NCBI GenBank assembly: GCA_045588915.1
Contig: JAZNFA010000004.1
Location: 124,001-188,000, forward strand
Source: RGIG8050 sp045588915
GTDB taxonomy: Bacteria; Bacillota; Clostridia; Christensenellales; UBA1242
Reading direction: 5' to 3'
Length of the DNA stretch: 64,000 nucleotides
The position numbers and the translations under genes are program-made. Of this stretch, positions 1 through 9,297 are shown in pieces. The notes under the pieces were generated by a model. The model was given only the letters and a program-made list of their open reading frames with translations, was not told the DNA's origin and made no database searches. Position 1 is the first letter of the stretch. The number at the start of each line of letters is the position of its first letter.

Positions 1-3000
1 TGCGTTGCACCTTCTTCATCAGTCCAATCGCTATTATCAATGAATGAACCACCTTCGAAAGTTACGGTTACATTAACATTATTCCAGTAATATGCTTCTT
101 CCAATTTTGTTGGATCATAGCCATCGTTGCCATTATCAGGATTTGGACCTTGAGCAATTAAGTCTTCCATATCAGCGTTACCAGTAAAGTAAACTTTTGA
201 CATATCAATGGTCACATAACGATGTCCATCAATTTCTTCAATCACAACATCTTTTGAGCTGTCATTAGTAATTTCTTGTTCTTTACCGTCGTCGTTTTTA
301 TAAGTTAAGAAACCTTCTTCCCAAGCCAATGAACCATTTTGCAAGTTACCAAAAGTAACATTAAAGCTCAAACTTGAATCAACTGTTTTGTAAGTTACAG
401 TATAAACACCTGCTGCACCACTTGGACTTGTTGTTGATTCCAAATAATTTTGTGCAGTGTAATTTGATTTACAATCTTTACTGAATTTACCTTCTGGACG
501 GAAAACGAAGTAACCATCGAATTTTTCAATGACACTTTCTTTATTTGAGCTGCCACCAGCATTCTTTTTCTTGTTAGAAACTAAGTAAGTGCTGCTTCCA
601 CTCTTTTGAACGGTGATTTCAACTTCGTCCGAACTGACGTTATCAGCAATTACGTTTGGCATTGGAATGGCAATTGCTGGATACATATAACCTGTTGGTT
701 CAGATTGTCCAGCTTCAAAAATTGGTTCTAAGTAGTTGAATAATGAAGCACTATCAACAACAAAATCAGTTCCATAACCATAGTTTGACATTGTAAATTC
801 ATTCAATGTAATTGCATAAGCAGGTTTCTTGTCAGTACCAGTTTCGTTTGAACCAAGAATGTATTTTTCACCATTTGCATCAACTGTACCTGATGCATTT
901 TGTTCAGCTTTCCATAATACATCGATGGCATCATAATCTTCACCCATACGAATATCAGCAACTTTATTGGTATTTTCAGAAACTTTAATGGTGTAAGTTG
1001 TTTTTGCAATTTCGTCAGTTTCATTACCGGTCAAATAGAATTTGTAAACAAAGGTATAGATACCTGCTTGATTTGGTACAAATTTGTTTCCATAAATACA
1101 ATTTGCATCATTTACGCCCAGAACAGTTACGGTATAGTTACCAGCAACTGTGTTTGTTACACCGTTTGCGTCATAAGTGTAAAGTTTACGGTTTTTTGCA
1201 TAGTATTTTGGAGTATAGTCTTCATTACGAATAATTTTATTTTTCAAAATTGTACTTTCGCCAAGAGTAATAGTTTCGTCAATTTTGTATTCGTTTTCAT
1301 CAGCACTTGCATCATCAACAATCAATCCACCACGAGCGTGAATAGTAATATCTTGAACAGATGTTGAAATTTGTTTACTTGCATGATTTTTTGCAGTAAC
1401 AACAAGACGATACGTACCACCAACGCTTGGTGTAAAGTATAAATCACTCATTGTATAGCTTGCACGATTGAAAGCAACCGAGCTAATGATTTTGTCGTCG
1501 CTATTTTTAACGTCAACAGGAACTAAAATGTTATTACCTTTCACTAAATAAGCAGCAACACTCATTTGTCCATCAATTGCGCTACCCCAGTTTGCAGTAA
1601 TGCTTTGAATTTTGACTGGTTTACCTGCAGTAAATTTATTAATACTTTCATCTTCAGAAATTGAAGTATTGATAGTTGCGTTTGCAGCGCTATCTGCTTT
1701 GTGGAAAGCAAACTCAGCACGTTTCCACGCATAACCATATTGTGACATTTCAGCTTCGTTGTAATAAGTACCAATTAACAAATTAGTTTTGAACAATGCT
1801 TCGGAGACAGACATATCAGGAGTTGAAACGGTCATTTCAGCTTTCAAGTTGGTTTGCATTGCATTGAAGTTACGAGCTACAGTATAAATATAGAAATTGT
1901 CGTATTGATCAACAATGTCATTGAATACTAATTTAGTATCGCTGTTAGCTTCTTTATCTGCATCATAAGCATACAAATTATCTAAATCAACAACAACACG
2001 TGTCGCACTTGCGCTTGCATCTAATTTTGATAAAACTTTACGACCTGTACCAAAACCAACTAAATAATAGTCAACTTGAATATTGTCGTTTGAAGTATGA
2101 GCATCAGTAAAGACAGGTTTTTTAAATTCAAATGTATTACCTTCCCACAAATAAACATCACTTACTTGGAAAACTTTGTTTTCGTCAATAACTGGTGAAT
2201 TACCATCATCCACTGCACATTCAAATTGGTCATCAAGATAGAAGTATAAATATTTTGTTTTTGTATTTGCGTGTCCTGCACTATATTTTTCACCATTTGC
2301 AAATTTTGGTTGCTCTTCTTCAACGATAACACGTACACGATATAAGCCAGGACGATTGAAAAGTTGAACATTGTTATTACCATTTACACGGTCATTACCA
2401 TCAGTAACAAAAGAAATTTGCAAACGTTTGGTCATATCATAAACAAAAACATTGTCATCGTTTTTGTCACTGTTCCAAACGTAGTTATCATTTTTAGAAA
2501 CTGCGCTACCATTTTCATCTTGAACTTGTTCAATATTAACAGTGGTAACTTTCATTTTATTATACGGAGTTGCATTATCGTGTGGGAAAATTGCTGGTAA
2601 AACTAAACCTTGTTGAGAATTTACTGTAATTTTCTTTGCAGTATTAGCATCTGGTTTTTCGGTCATTGGTAAATAAGCCGCATAATCATCTAACAAGTCT
2701 GCGAAATTTTCATCCATTTCTTCAACATCTGATTCGCTGTATTGTTTTACCCACGCAAAATCAGGTTCAATACTATCACGATAAATACGAATACTATCAC
2801 TCCAGTAACGAACATAACTCTTTGCATTGTCTTGTTGAATATTAACACTGCTGGTGTCGAAGTCTTTATCTAATTGATAACCAAACATTGTTGTGGTTTC
2901 AAATTGGAAACGATACCAACCTAAAGCTTTAACTTTTACGGTTAAACCATTTACTTCTAAATATTGACTTGATACTTCCCCGTTTTCTTTTACAACCCAT

Positions 3001-4013
3001 TTACCTTCAGCATCTTTTTCAACGGTTAAAGTATGGATTTTGTCAGATTGTTTTGACCAATCACTTGGTTCTGTTGCAAAGGGAGAACATTGTACTTGGA
3101 AAATTTTAGTATCTGCTTCAACATTAAATGAAGTTCCATCTGCTTTTGCACTATCAACAGTTGGAGCTGTCAAACTAACACTTGAATAGTATGCTAAGTT
3201 TTTAACACTTGGTGCAGTTGGAATATTCGCAAATGTAACATCGTTTTTATTTACATTTTTAATTTGAATGTTTGACAATGGCAATGCAACTAACAAATCT
3301 TTAGCATCTGCACTGTACAAACGATATGTAACTTTCAAGTTACCGGTAGTTTCATCATTTAATGCAACTTCCATTGCATTAGCACTAAATGAAATTTTTG
3401 ATGCATCAAAAGTACGATTTTCTAAAGCTACGGTTGCAGTTAAAACATAAGCAACTTCACCATCAACGGTAATATTAGCATAAGCACCACCAAAGACATT
3501 ACCGTCAGTACCTTTTTCGATTTTTTCAACTTTAACAGCTTTGCCATCTACTTTAAAGCTGTTTGGTAATGGTAAAGATAATGTTTGTAAATCTTTAGGA
3601 AGAACAGTTGCAACATTATCTGGCATTGTCATTGCATATTCAGTATCAGTAACAGTAACTGAATATTTATTAAACAAGGTTTCATTCGCATAGAAACGCC
3701 ATTCGTATTGCCCTACTTCTTCATAAGTATATGAAGCTCCTCCAGTAACAACATCTTCTTTACCTGCGTGGCAAAGTTTAACCGTACCACCAGTTACAGA
3801 AGGCGCCACAATTGTTGTGCCCAACTTCACGGTACGTGCTGGTAAATTCGAAATTGGATATGCCGAAGCATCACCAACTTCATCAGCCAAAGTGTTCACA
3901 CGTAAAGCCGCAGCCACGGAAACAATTGGGCTGAAAATCCCCATAATAGCAACCAAAAGCAATACAATTGCTGGTGCAAATAAAAGTTTCAAAGATTTTT
4001 TCAATTTGTCCAT
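1..4013 (-). CDS. Giant secreted surface protein, N-terminal part (C-terminus beyond window)
   Basis: An open frame of about 1337 codons starts at ATG 4013 and runs off the left edge without a stop. Residues 1-35 look like a signal peptide: a Lys-rich start (MDKLKKSLK), then a hydrophobic stretch with AIVLLLVAIMGIF. The rest is rich in Asp, Asn, Thr, Val and Tyr, with recurring phrases such as GxYxVTV and GxYRLVV that suggest tandem Ig-like or cadherin-like beta-sandwich domains. No enzyme motif was seen. The cell-wall anchor, if any, lies outside the window. It is divergent from corA and has its own strong promoter next to the start codon. A role in adhesion or as a cell-surface layer component is inference from architecture only. 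Confidence 0.8.
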   Translation of the reverse strand, partial: MDKLKKSLKLLFAPAIVLLLVAIMGIFSPIVSVAAALRVNTLADEVGDASAYPISNLPARTVKLGTTIVAPSVTGGTVKLCHAGKEDVVTGGASYTYEEVGQYEWRFYANETLFNKYSVTVTDTEYAMTMPDNVATVLPKDLQTLSLPLPNSFKVDGKAVKVEKIEKGTDGNVFGGAYANITVDGEVAYVLTATVALENRTFDASKISFSANAMEVALNDETTGNLKVTYRLYSADAKDLLVALPLSNIQIKNVNKNDVTFANIPTAPSVKNLAYYSSVSLTAPTVDSAKADGTSFNVEADTKIFQVQCSPFATEPSDWSKQSDKIHTLTVEKDAEGKWVVKENGEVSSQYLEVNGLTVKVKALGWYRFQFETTTMFGYQLDKDFDTSSVNIQQDNAKSYVRYWSDSIRIYRDSIEPDFAWVKQYSESDVEEMDENFADLLDDYAAYLPMTEKPDANTAKKITVNSQQGLVLPAIFPHDNATPYNKMKVTTVNIEQVQDENGSAVSKNDNYVWNSDKNDDNVFVYDMTKRLQISFVTDGNDRVNGNNNVQLFNRPGLYRVRVIVEEEQPKFANGEKYSAGHANTKTKYLYFYLDDQFECAVDDGNSPVIDENKVFQVSDVYLWEGNTFEFKKPVFTDAHTSNDNIQVDYYLVGFGTGRKVLSKLDASASATRVVVDLDNLYAYDADKEANSDTKLVFNDIVDQYDNFYIYTVARNFNAMQTNLKAEMTVSTPDMSVSEALFKTNLLIGTYYNEAEMSQYGYAWKRAEFAFHKADSAANATINTSISEDESINKFTAGKPVKIQSITANWGSAIDGQMSVAAYLVKGNNILVPVDVKNSDDKIISSVAFNRASYTMSDLYFTPSVGGTYRLVVTAKNHASKQISTSVQDITIHARGGLIVDDASADENEYKIDETITLGESTILKNKIIRNEDYTPKYYAKNRKLYTYDANGVTNTVAGNYTVTVLGVNDANCIYGNKFVPNQAGIYTFVYKFYLTGNETDEIAKTTYTIKVSENTNKVADIRMGEDYDAIDVLWKAEQNASGTVDANGEKYILGSNETGTDKKPAYAITLNEFTMSNYGYGTDFVVDSASLFNYLEPIFEAGQSEPTGYMYPAIAIPMPNVIADNVSSDEVEITVQKSGSSTYLVSNKKKNAGGSSNKESVIEKFDGYFVFRPEGKFSKDCKSNYTAQNYLESTTSPSGAAGVYTVTYKTVDSSLSFNVTFGNLQNGSLAWEEGFLTYKNDDGKEQEITNDSSKDVVIEEIDGHRYVTIDMSKVYFTGNADMEDLIAQGPNPDNGNDGYDPTKLEEAYYWNNVNVTVTFEGGSFIDNSDWTDEEGAT

Positions 4014-4048
4014 GATAACAATATAAAACCAAACCAAAAGATTGGCAA
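4014..4048 (-). promoter_or_regulatory. Promoter of surface protein, leaderless type
   Basis: On the minus strand TTGCCA (4048-4043), a 17-bp spacer, TATATT (4025-4020), then 6 nt to the ATG at 4013. This spacing puts the transcription start at or next to the start codon. No Shine-Dalgarno site is present. Confidence 0.7.
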
Positions 4049-4068
4049 GATATTATTTGCAACAATTC

Positions 4069-4104
4069 TTGACTTTATTTCACAAACAGGAATACAATAC
4101 TTTT
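4069..4104 (+). promoter_or_regulatory. Promoter of corA, leaderless type
   Basis: TTGACT (4069-4074), an 18-bp spacer, TACAAT (4093-4098), then 6 nt to ATG 4105. The expected transcription start coincides with the start codon, which argues for the start at 4105 over the in-frame ATG at 4042. Confidence 0.7.
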
Positions 4105-5136
4105 ATGACAAACGTAATGATAAATCGTGACGGCAAATTTGAGAAATTAGAAAATGCTAATTTATTAGACTTGCCCAAAGATGAACGCATCTGGATTCAA
4201 TTAGTTAATCCAAACGAAACCGAAGTTCATCGTATTATTGACGAACTCAAAGTCCCAGAAGATTTTGTGCGTTCAGCACTTGACGATGAGGAAGGTCCAC
4301 GTGTGGATAAAGATGACGACACGGATTACGTTTTAACTGTCTTCGATATTCCAGTTGTACAACGTGAGGACAACAGTGATGCTCCCTACACTACAATTCC
4401 ATTATCAATTATCAAAAAAGGATTTTTGACCATTACTGTTTGTTTACAAGATAACTTTAAATTCCACGAAATTAAACAAGGTACTTTACGTACGAACATT
4501 TTGTTGGATAGTAAAAAAATTGACTACCAATTCTTACTTGGCTTCCATAGCCTATATGTCGTTTACTTACGTGCAATTGATCGCTCTAGTACTCGCCTTG
4601 AAAGTAAGTTGATGCAATCTCGTGATACCGATAATGACTTGCACGAATTGATGCGCTTAAAAAATGCGCTAATTTACTTTGCGTCAGCCTTACGTCAAAA
4701 CGTACTGGTTGCCGAAAAACTAAAAACACAAAAGAACTTAACCGAAGACGATATTGAAACCGTCGACAATATTATCATTGAAATTAAACAAGCGTTCGCG
4801 ACCTGCAACCTACAACGTGAGTTGATGACCGAAACAATGAGCACCTATTCTAATATTGTTAATACACGTTTGGCAGAACGTATGCGTTTATTAACGATTG
4901 TTACGATTATCTTAGCAATTCCGACCTTAATTGCTGGTGTTTACGGAATGAATGTACCACTTCCCTTCGATAATCTTGCAAATTTGATTCCATTTTACAT
5001 TGTTTGTGCCGTAATGCTCATCGCTTGTGTTTTAGTTGCTGTCTTTATGTTTCCGAATCGACACTCATTTGGCAAGAAGCCGAAGAAAACAACCAACCGA
5101 CGCAAAAGACATCGCAACAACGGAAACGAAGATTAA
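4105..5136 (+). CDS. corA: CorA-family magnesium/divalent cation transporter
   Basis: 343 residues. CorA proteins form pentameric inner-membrane channels for Mg2+ and sometimes Co2+ or Ni2+. The long acidic, helical N-terminal domain (about residues 1-280) is followed by two C-terminal transmembrane helices. The diagnostic GMN motif is present as YGMNVP at the end of the first helix, and a basic tail follows the second. An in-frame ATG at 4042 would add 21 residues, but it lies upstream of the promoter, so 4105 is preferred. The gene converges on recN with only 2 nt between the stops and no visible terminator. Confidence 0.9.
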   Translation: MTNVMINRDGKFEKLENANLLDLPKDERIWIQLVNPNETEVHRIIDELKVPEDFVRSALDDEEGPRVDKDDDTDYVLTVFDIPVVQREDNSDAPYTTIPLSIIKKGFLTITVCLQDNFKFHEIKQGTLRTNILLDSKKIDYQFLLGFHSLYVVYLRAIDRSSTRLESKLMQSRDTDNDLHELMRLKNALIYFASALRQNVLVAEKLKTQKNLTEDDIETVDNIIIEIKQAFATCNLQRELMTETMSTYSNIVNTRLAERMRLLTIVTIILAIPTLIAGVYGMNVPLPFDNLANLIPFYIVCAVMLIACVLVAVFMFPNRHSFGKKPKKTTNRRKRHRNNGNED

Positions 5137-5138
5137 CT

Positions 5139-6707
5139 TCAAACATTATGATTTAACAAAGCCCGTGCATGAGCTAAAGCAGTTTCGCCGCCGCCAATGA
5201 TACGGGCTATTTCTTTTTCACGTTCTATTTCAGCCAAAGGATAAACGTTGGTTACAGTTTGTTCAGCACTAACATTTTTTTGAATTAAAAAATGAGTGTC
5301 AGCCATTGCAGCGACGGATGCCAAATGTGTAACAACAATAATTTGTGAATGACGTGATAACGCACTCAATTTTTCTGCTAATGCCACACCCATTTTTCCA
5401 GAGATACCAGTATCAATTTCATCAAATACTAAAGTTTTTTGTGGTGTTGGATTAGCCACAGTTTTTACAGCTAACATTAAACGACTCATCTCACCACCCG
5501 AAATAATTTGTGCCAACGGACGCACAGGTTGACCAACATTTGCTGAAAATAAAAATTCCACAGCATCTGCCCCGTTTTGTCTTGGTGTTATCGCCGAGAA
5601 CTGAACTTCAAATTGCGTTTGTTCCATTCCTAAATCTTTGAGTTGTTCAATTAAACGTGCTGACAATTCACGAGCAGCTGCTTGTCGTTGCGCCGTAACA
5701 ACACTGGCTAATTGCTCAACAACTTTTATCTGGTTATCAATTTGTGTTTGTAGTTTTTGAATAGTATCACCAGCTTGTAACAAACGTGTGTATTCAGTCT
5801 GCGTCTTTTCATAAAACGCCAAAACATCAGCAATAGTTGCACCATATTTACGTTTCAAATTTTTAATCTCGTCCAAACGGTCAAAAACACTTTCCAAAGC
5901 ATCAGCACTAAAATCTGTGCCATCGGCATAATCACGTAAATCCATTAACACATCGCCGATTTCATTATTTGCTGCATTCAAACGTTCAGCTAATGCTTGT
6001 AACTTACTATCATATTGTTGAATTCCTAAAATACGTTTTTGCGCGATTGTTAAAGCGCCGTCAGCATCGGTAAGACTATCAGTAACTTGCTGCAGACCTT
6101 CGGCTAATTTTTCAGCATTACGTAAAACTAATGCACGTTGGTTTAAATTATCTTCTTCATCAACCGACAACTGTGCACGTTCAATTTCGTTAATTTGATA
6201 TTGATATAAATCCAGCAAACGAGCACGTTCTTCGGGGTTATCACCATACGTTGCTAACTCTTCACGTAAAGCTTGTAGTTGAGTAAACGCTTTTTGATAT
6301 TCCGACAAATCAACTTTCGCAAAAGCATCTAAGATATTTAAATGATTTTTCGCATCTAATAATTTTTCCGTATCGTGCTGGCCGTGAATATCAATTAAAT
6401 TACTGGCAACTTCACGTAAACCTTTCAAAGTCATCGGTTCATCATTGACACGAATTTCACTTTTACCATTTGCATGCAAAGTACGGACAATAATGGTTTC
6501 ATCGAAAACTGCTGTCACTCGCGCAAACTCTGCCCCATGACGAATTGCATTAACAGATAATTTATCACCAAAAATAAAATTGAGACTGCCAATAATAATT
6601 GATTTACCAGCACCGGTTTCCCCTGTTAAGACATTAAAAGACGAACCAAAATTGATTTCAACAGCAGGAATCAATGCTAGATTTTGAATGCGTAAAGTGT
6701 TCAGCAT
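5139..6707 (-). CDS. recN: DNA repair ATPase RecN
   Basis: 522 residues, slightly short for RecN (about 550). RecN is an SMC-like cytosolic ATPase acting early in double-strand-break repair. Walker A is TGETGAGKS near residue 30, the ABC signature is SGGEMSRLM near 400, and Walker B is LVFDEIDTGISG. The middle is a long helical coiled coil. It is the last gene of the surE-cmk-asp23-nusB-xseA-xseB-recN operon, starting 1 nt after the xseB stop. The xseB-recN order is common in Clostridia. Confidence 0.95.
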   Translation of the reverse strand: MLNTLRIQNLALIPAVEINFGSSFNVLTGETGAGKSIIIGSLNFIFGDKLSVNAIRHGAEFARVTAVFDETIIVRTLHANGKSEIRVNDEPMTLKGLREVASNLIDIHGQHDTEKLLDAKNHLNILDAFAKVDLSEYQKAFTQLQALREELATYGDNPEERARLLDLYQYQINEIERAQLSVDEEDNLNQRALVLRNAEKLAEGLQQVTDSLTDADGALTIAQKRILGIQQYDSKLQALAERLNAANNEIGDVLMDLRDYADGTDFSADALESVFDRLDEIKNLKRKYGATIADVLAFYEKTQTEYTRLLQAGDTIQKLQTQIDNQIKVVEQLASVVTAQRQAAARELSARLIEQLKDLGMEQTQFEVQFSAITPRQNGADAVEFLFSANVGQPVRPLAQIISGGEMSRLMLAVKTVANPTPQKTLVFDEIDTGISGKMGVALAEKLSALSRHSQIIVVTHLASVAAMADTHFLIQKNVSAEQTVTNVYPLAEIEREKEIARIIGGGETALAHARALLNHNV

Positions 6708-6708
6708 T

Positions 6709-6897
6709 TTATTCCTCCATCAATTTTTCCACATCATCCACAATTTCATAAACTTTACCTTCGGCTTGGTCAAGTTCCTGTAACACAGTTTTGACTAACT
6801 GTGCCCCATTGATAAAAGTATCCAAAGCTTGATCAATGCGCTTTTCGGCTTGAATGGACTGCGTTAATTTTTCTAATTCTGCAATTGTTTTATTCAT
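6709..6897 (-). CDS. xseB: Exodeoxyribonuclease VII small subunit
   Basis: 62 residues, a little shorter than usual (70-80). Helical and acidic, with the family pattern of a Leu/Ile heptad and a Glu-rich end. XseB binds the coiled-coil part of XseA and is needed for stable exonuclease VII. The start overlaps the end of xseA by 8 nt, indicating translational coupling. XseA in this operon has a much shortened coiled coil, so the stoichiometry may differ from the standard enzyme. Confidence 0.9.
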   Translation of the reverse strand: MNKTIAELEKLTQSIQAEKRIDQALDTFINGAQLVKTVLQELDQAEGKVYEIVDDVEKLMEE

Positions 6898-7888
6898 CGA
6901 CTGTTACTCCAATTCTACCATCATTGAAACAAATTTGCAATTTGTCTTTCGATTGTATCTCACGAACACTCTTTACAACCTTACCGTCTTTGGCAACAGC
7001 TACAAAGTCTTTTGGGAATAAATTCAAAAAACCTAAGGCTTGTGTACGCACTTGCTGTAGACGACTGGTAATTGCATATTTCATTTGTGACCACAAACGT
7101 AAGACGACATCTTTTTGTGAGACTAATTCCGGAACAACCATTTCTGCAGCTGCTGAAGGTGTTGGCGCACGTAAATCGGCTACATAATCAACCAAAGTAA
7201 AATCCGTTTCGTGGCCGACAGCTGCCACAATTGGCAATTCACTTCCAGCCACAGTACGAGCCACAGCTTCAGTATTGAAACACGACAGGTCTTCATTTGA
7301 ACCACCCCCACGCGCCACAATAATTAAATCTACCGTTTTGACACGATTAAAGTATTCAACCCCAGCACAAATCTCACGTGCAGCACTTTCACCCTGTACA
7401 GCCGCCGGGTACAGAACAATATCGACCACTGGATTACGACGTTGTGTTACGGTCATAATATCGTGAATCACTGCCCCATAGCGCGAACTGACTACACCGA
7501 TACGTTTAACTTTGGCTGGCAAAGTTTTTTTCTTATCAAATAAACCTTCTTTTTTTAATTTTTCGGTTAAGGCTTTAAGTTGTTCCAATAAATCGCCCGT
7601 TCCAGTTTTTACCAAAGCGTGAACATTGAAATTGATTTTTCCTGCCTTTTGCCAGTAATCAACTGTTCCACGCACTGTCACTTGGTCACCGTTTTTCACA
7701 GCACAACGTGACTTGTCCCAGCACACACAAGGGATTGACGCTTCACGATCACGCAACGTAAACCAAACACCATTACCACGAACCGAAGCACCTGACACTT
7801 CCCCGTTCAACAAAATGTTATGCAACATTTCTTCGGCGACAAAAACCGATTTAATGTAATTATTTAACTGCGTAACCGATAATTCCAT
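6890..7888 (-). CDS. xseA: Exodeoxyribonuclease VII large subunit, coiled coil much reduced
   Basis: 332 residues against about 400-455 for the family. The N-terminal OB-fold (about residues 1-100) and the catalytic core with the hallmark ARGGGSNEDL and AVGHETDFTLVDYVADLRAPTPSAAAE are intact. After the core, the usual long coiled coil of about 150 residues is cut to roughly 30. The conserved C-terminal beta segment then follows (GKVVKSV...DGRIGVTV), so this is an internal loss and not a truncation. The start is supported by GGAG 6 nt upstream, inside the end of nusB. The enzyme degrades single-stranded DNA in repair. Confidence 0.92.
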   Translation of the reverse strand: MELSVTQLNNYIKSVFVAEEMLHNILLNGEVSGASVRGNGVWFTLRDREASIPCVCWDKSRCAVKNGDQVTVRGTVDYWQKAGKINFNVHALVKTGTGDLLEQLKALTEKLKKEGLFDKKKTLPAKVKRIGVVSSRYGAVIHDIMTVTQRRNPVVDIVLYPAAVQGESAAREICAGVEYFNRVKTVDLIIVARGGGSNEDLSCFNTEAVARTVAGSELPIVAAVGHETDFTLVDYVADLRAPTPSAAAEMVVPELVSQKDVVLRLWSQMKYAITSRLQQVRTQALGFLNLFPKDFVAVAKDGKVVKSVREIQSKDKLQICFNDGRIGVTVDE

Positions 7889-7889
7889 A

Positions 7890-8291
7890 CTACTCCGATA
7901 ATTTTGCTAAAAGACCATTCACAAAAGAACCACTTTGCACATCACCATATTTTTTAGCTAAATTAACAGCTTCATTGATGATTACAGGTGTTGGTACAGT
8001 ACCAATCATCATCTCGGCAGCCGCCAAACGCAAAACAGCCAAGTCAGTTTGACGCAAACGATCCAACGTCCATTTTTGCAAAAGAGCACTAATCCGTGAA
8101 TCAATCTTTTCACGTAAATCGACAAAAGTATTCACAACTTGTTCAATGTATTGTTGTTCAGGTGCTGGTGCAACTTTACCATCCAAAGCCAGTCCCCAAG
8201 CATCTTTATCAAACAACGTACCGTTACCCATCGCAAAAATCAAACGAAAAGCAACTTCACGCGACTCACTTCTGCTTAGTGCTTGCCCCAT
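7890..8291 (-). CDS. nusB: Transcription antitermination factor NusB
   Basis: 133 residues from ATG 8291. All-helical NusB fold with conserved SRSESREVAFRLIFAM at the start and the family block ending AVNLAKKYGDVQSGSFVNGLL. NusB pairs with NusE (S10) on boxA during rRNA transcription. The frame is open up to 8309, but ATG 8291 has GAGGTG about 8 nt upstream and starts the conserved part, so it is chosen. It overlaps the end of asp23 by 26 nt. Confidence 0.92.
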   Translation of the reverse strand: MGQALSRSESREVAFRLIFAMGNGTLFDKDAWGLALDGKVAPAPEQQYIEQVVNTFVDLREKIDSRISALLQKWTLDRLRQTDLAVLRLAAAEMMIGTVPTPVIINEAVNLAKKYGDVQSGSFVNGLLAKLSE

Positions 8292-8631
8292 ATTTCGCAC
8301 CTCGCACATAAATATTTACTTTATCAATCTTATCTTTGGTAAATTGACTTGCCGTATTGATGACAGCCTCTTGCACGCGATAAGCTACATCCGGTACAGC
8401 AAAACCAGTTAAAATTGACAAATTAACATCAACGATTAAATTACTACTATCTTTACAGCGACTAATTTTAATCCCTGTATCTTTAACTTTGTTTTTGTAA
8501 GGTTTTTTACCAACCCCAGCAACACCACGTACTTCTTTAATCGACAAAGCCAATGATTCCTTTAATAAATCATTCGCAAAACGTGTTTGTCCAAGGTATT
8601 CGCCGTTTTCAATGTGAACAATTGTTTCCAT
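8266..8631 (-). CDS. Asp23/Gls24 family envelope stress protein
   Basis: 121 residues of the Asp23/Gls24 (DUF322) family, small cytosolic or membrane-associated proteins abundant in Bacillota and linked to cell-envelope homeostasis. The core pattern is visible: a central LALSIKEVRGVAGVGK-like segment, IVDVNLSILTGFAVPDVAYRVQEAV, then KVNIYVRG. The position directly before nusB is the standard Bacillota arrangement. Three nt separate it from the cmk stop. Confidence 0.9.
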   Translation of the reverse strand: METIVHIENGEYLGQTRFANDLLKESLALSIKEVRGVAGVGKKPYKNKVKDTGIKISRCKDSSNLIVDVNLSILTGFAVPDVAYRVQEAVINTASQFTKDKIDKVNIYVRGAKYGASTKQK

Positions 8632-8634
8632 TAT

Positions 8635-9297
8635 TTATAGTTTAATATATTTTACCATAGTGTCAATGGTTTGTTCCAAGGTTAAGTTACTGTTATCAAT
8701 GTAGATTGCATCCGGAGCTTGACGTAATGGAGCAACCTTACGATTGATATCTTGTTCGTCACGTTCCTTAATTTGTGCCATAACTTCCAATAAAGAAATA
8801 TCTTCACCTTTGGCATCAAGGTCAGCTTTACGACGTTGTGCACGGACTTCTAATGAAGCTGTTAAAAAGAACTTGTAATCAGCATTCGGTAAAACCACTG
8901 TACCAATATCACGACCTTCCAAAATATAATTACCCTGCGCTGCTACTGCTGCAATTTGGCGATTAACATAATCACGTACACCAATATGTGCCGCAACAAC
9001 TGGGACAGCCAAACTAACACTGTTAGCACGGATGCGTGGTGTTACATCTTGCCCCTGCGTAAAAACACGTATGTCGTGATTTTCTGCTGAATAAATGCGT
9101 AAATCAATTTTATTTAATGTCATTAAAATACATTTTTCATCGTGGTAGTCAATGTTATTGTCCAATAAAAACAAAGTGACAGCACGATATGCGGCACCTG
9201 TGTCCAAGCACGAAATGCCTAACCTTTTTGATAACGCCTTAGCAACTGTTCCTTTTCCACTGGCAACTGGGCCATCGATTGCAATACTAATACTCAT
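8635..9297 (-). CDS. cmk: Cytidylate kinase (first copy)
   Basis: 220 residues. Phosphorylates CMP/dCMP using ATP. The P-loop is GPVASGKGT (residues 8-16), and the CMP-site motif ILEGRDIGTVVLP is intact. Unlike the second copy near 33 kb, this paralogue keeps GRDxGT, so it is the likelier housekeeping enzyme. The start overlaps the end of the upstream SurE-like gene by 4 nt (ATGA). Confidence 0.93.
   Translation of the reverse strand: MSISIAIDGPVASGKGTVAKALSKRLGISCLDTGAAYRAVTLFLLDNNIDYHDEKCILMTLNKIDLRIYSAENHDIRVFTQGQDVTPRIRANSVSLAVPVVAAHIGVRDYVNRQIAAVAAQGNYILEGRDIGTVVLPNADYKFFLTASLEVRAQRRKADLDAKGEDISLLEVMAQIKERDEQDINRKVAPLRQAPDAIYIDNSNLTLEQTIDTMVKYIKL

Noticed and set aside
4042..4104. Upstream start for corA at 4042
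   Set aside because: This ATG precedes the -35 and -10 boxes, and the extra residues do not match the family start.
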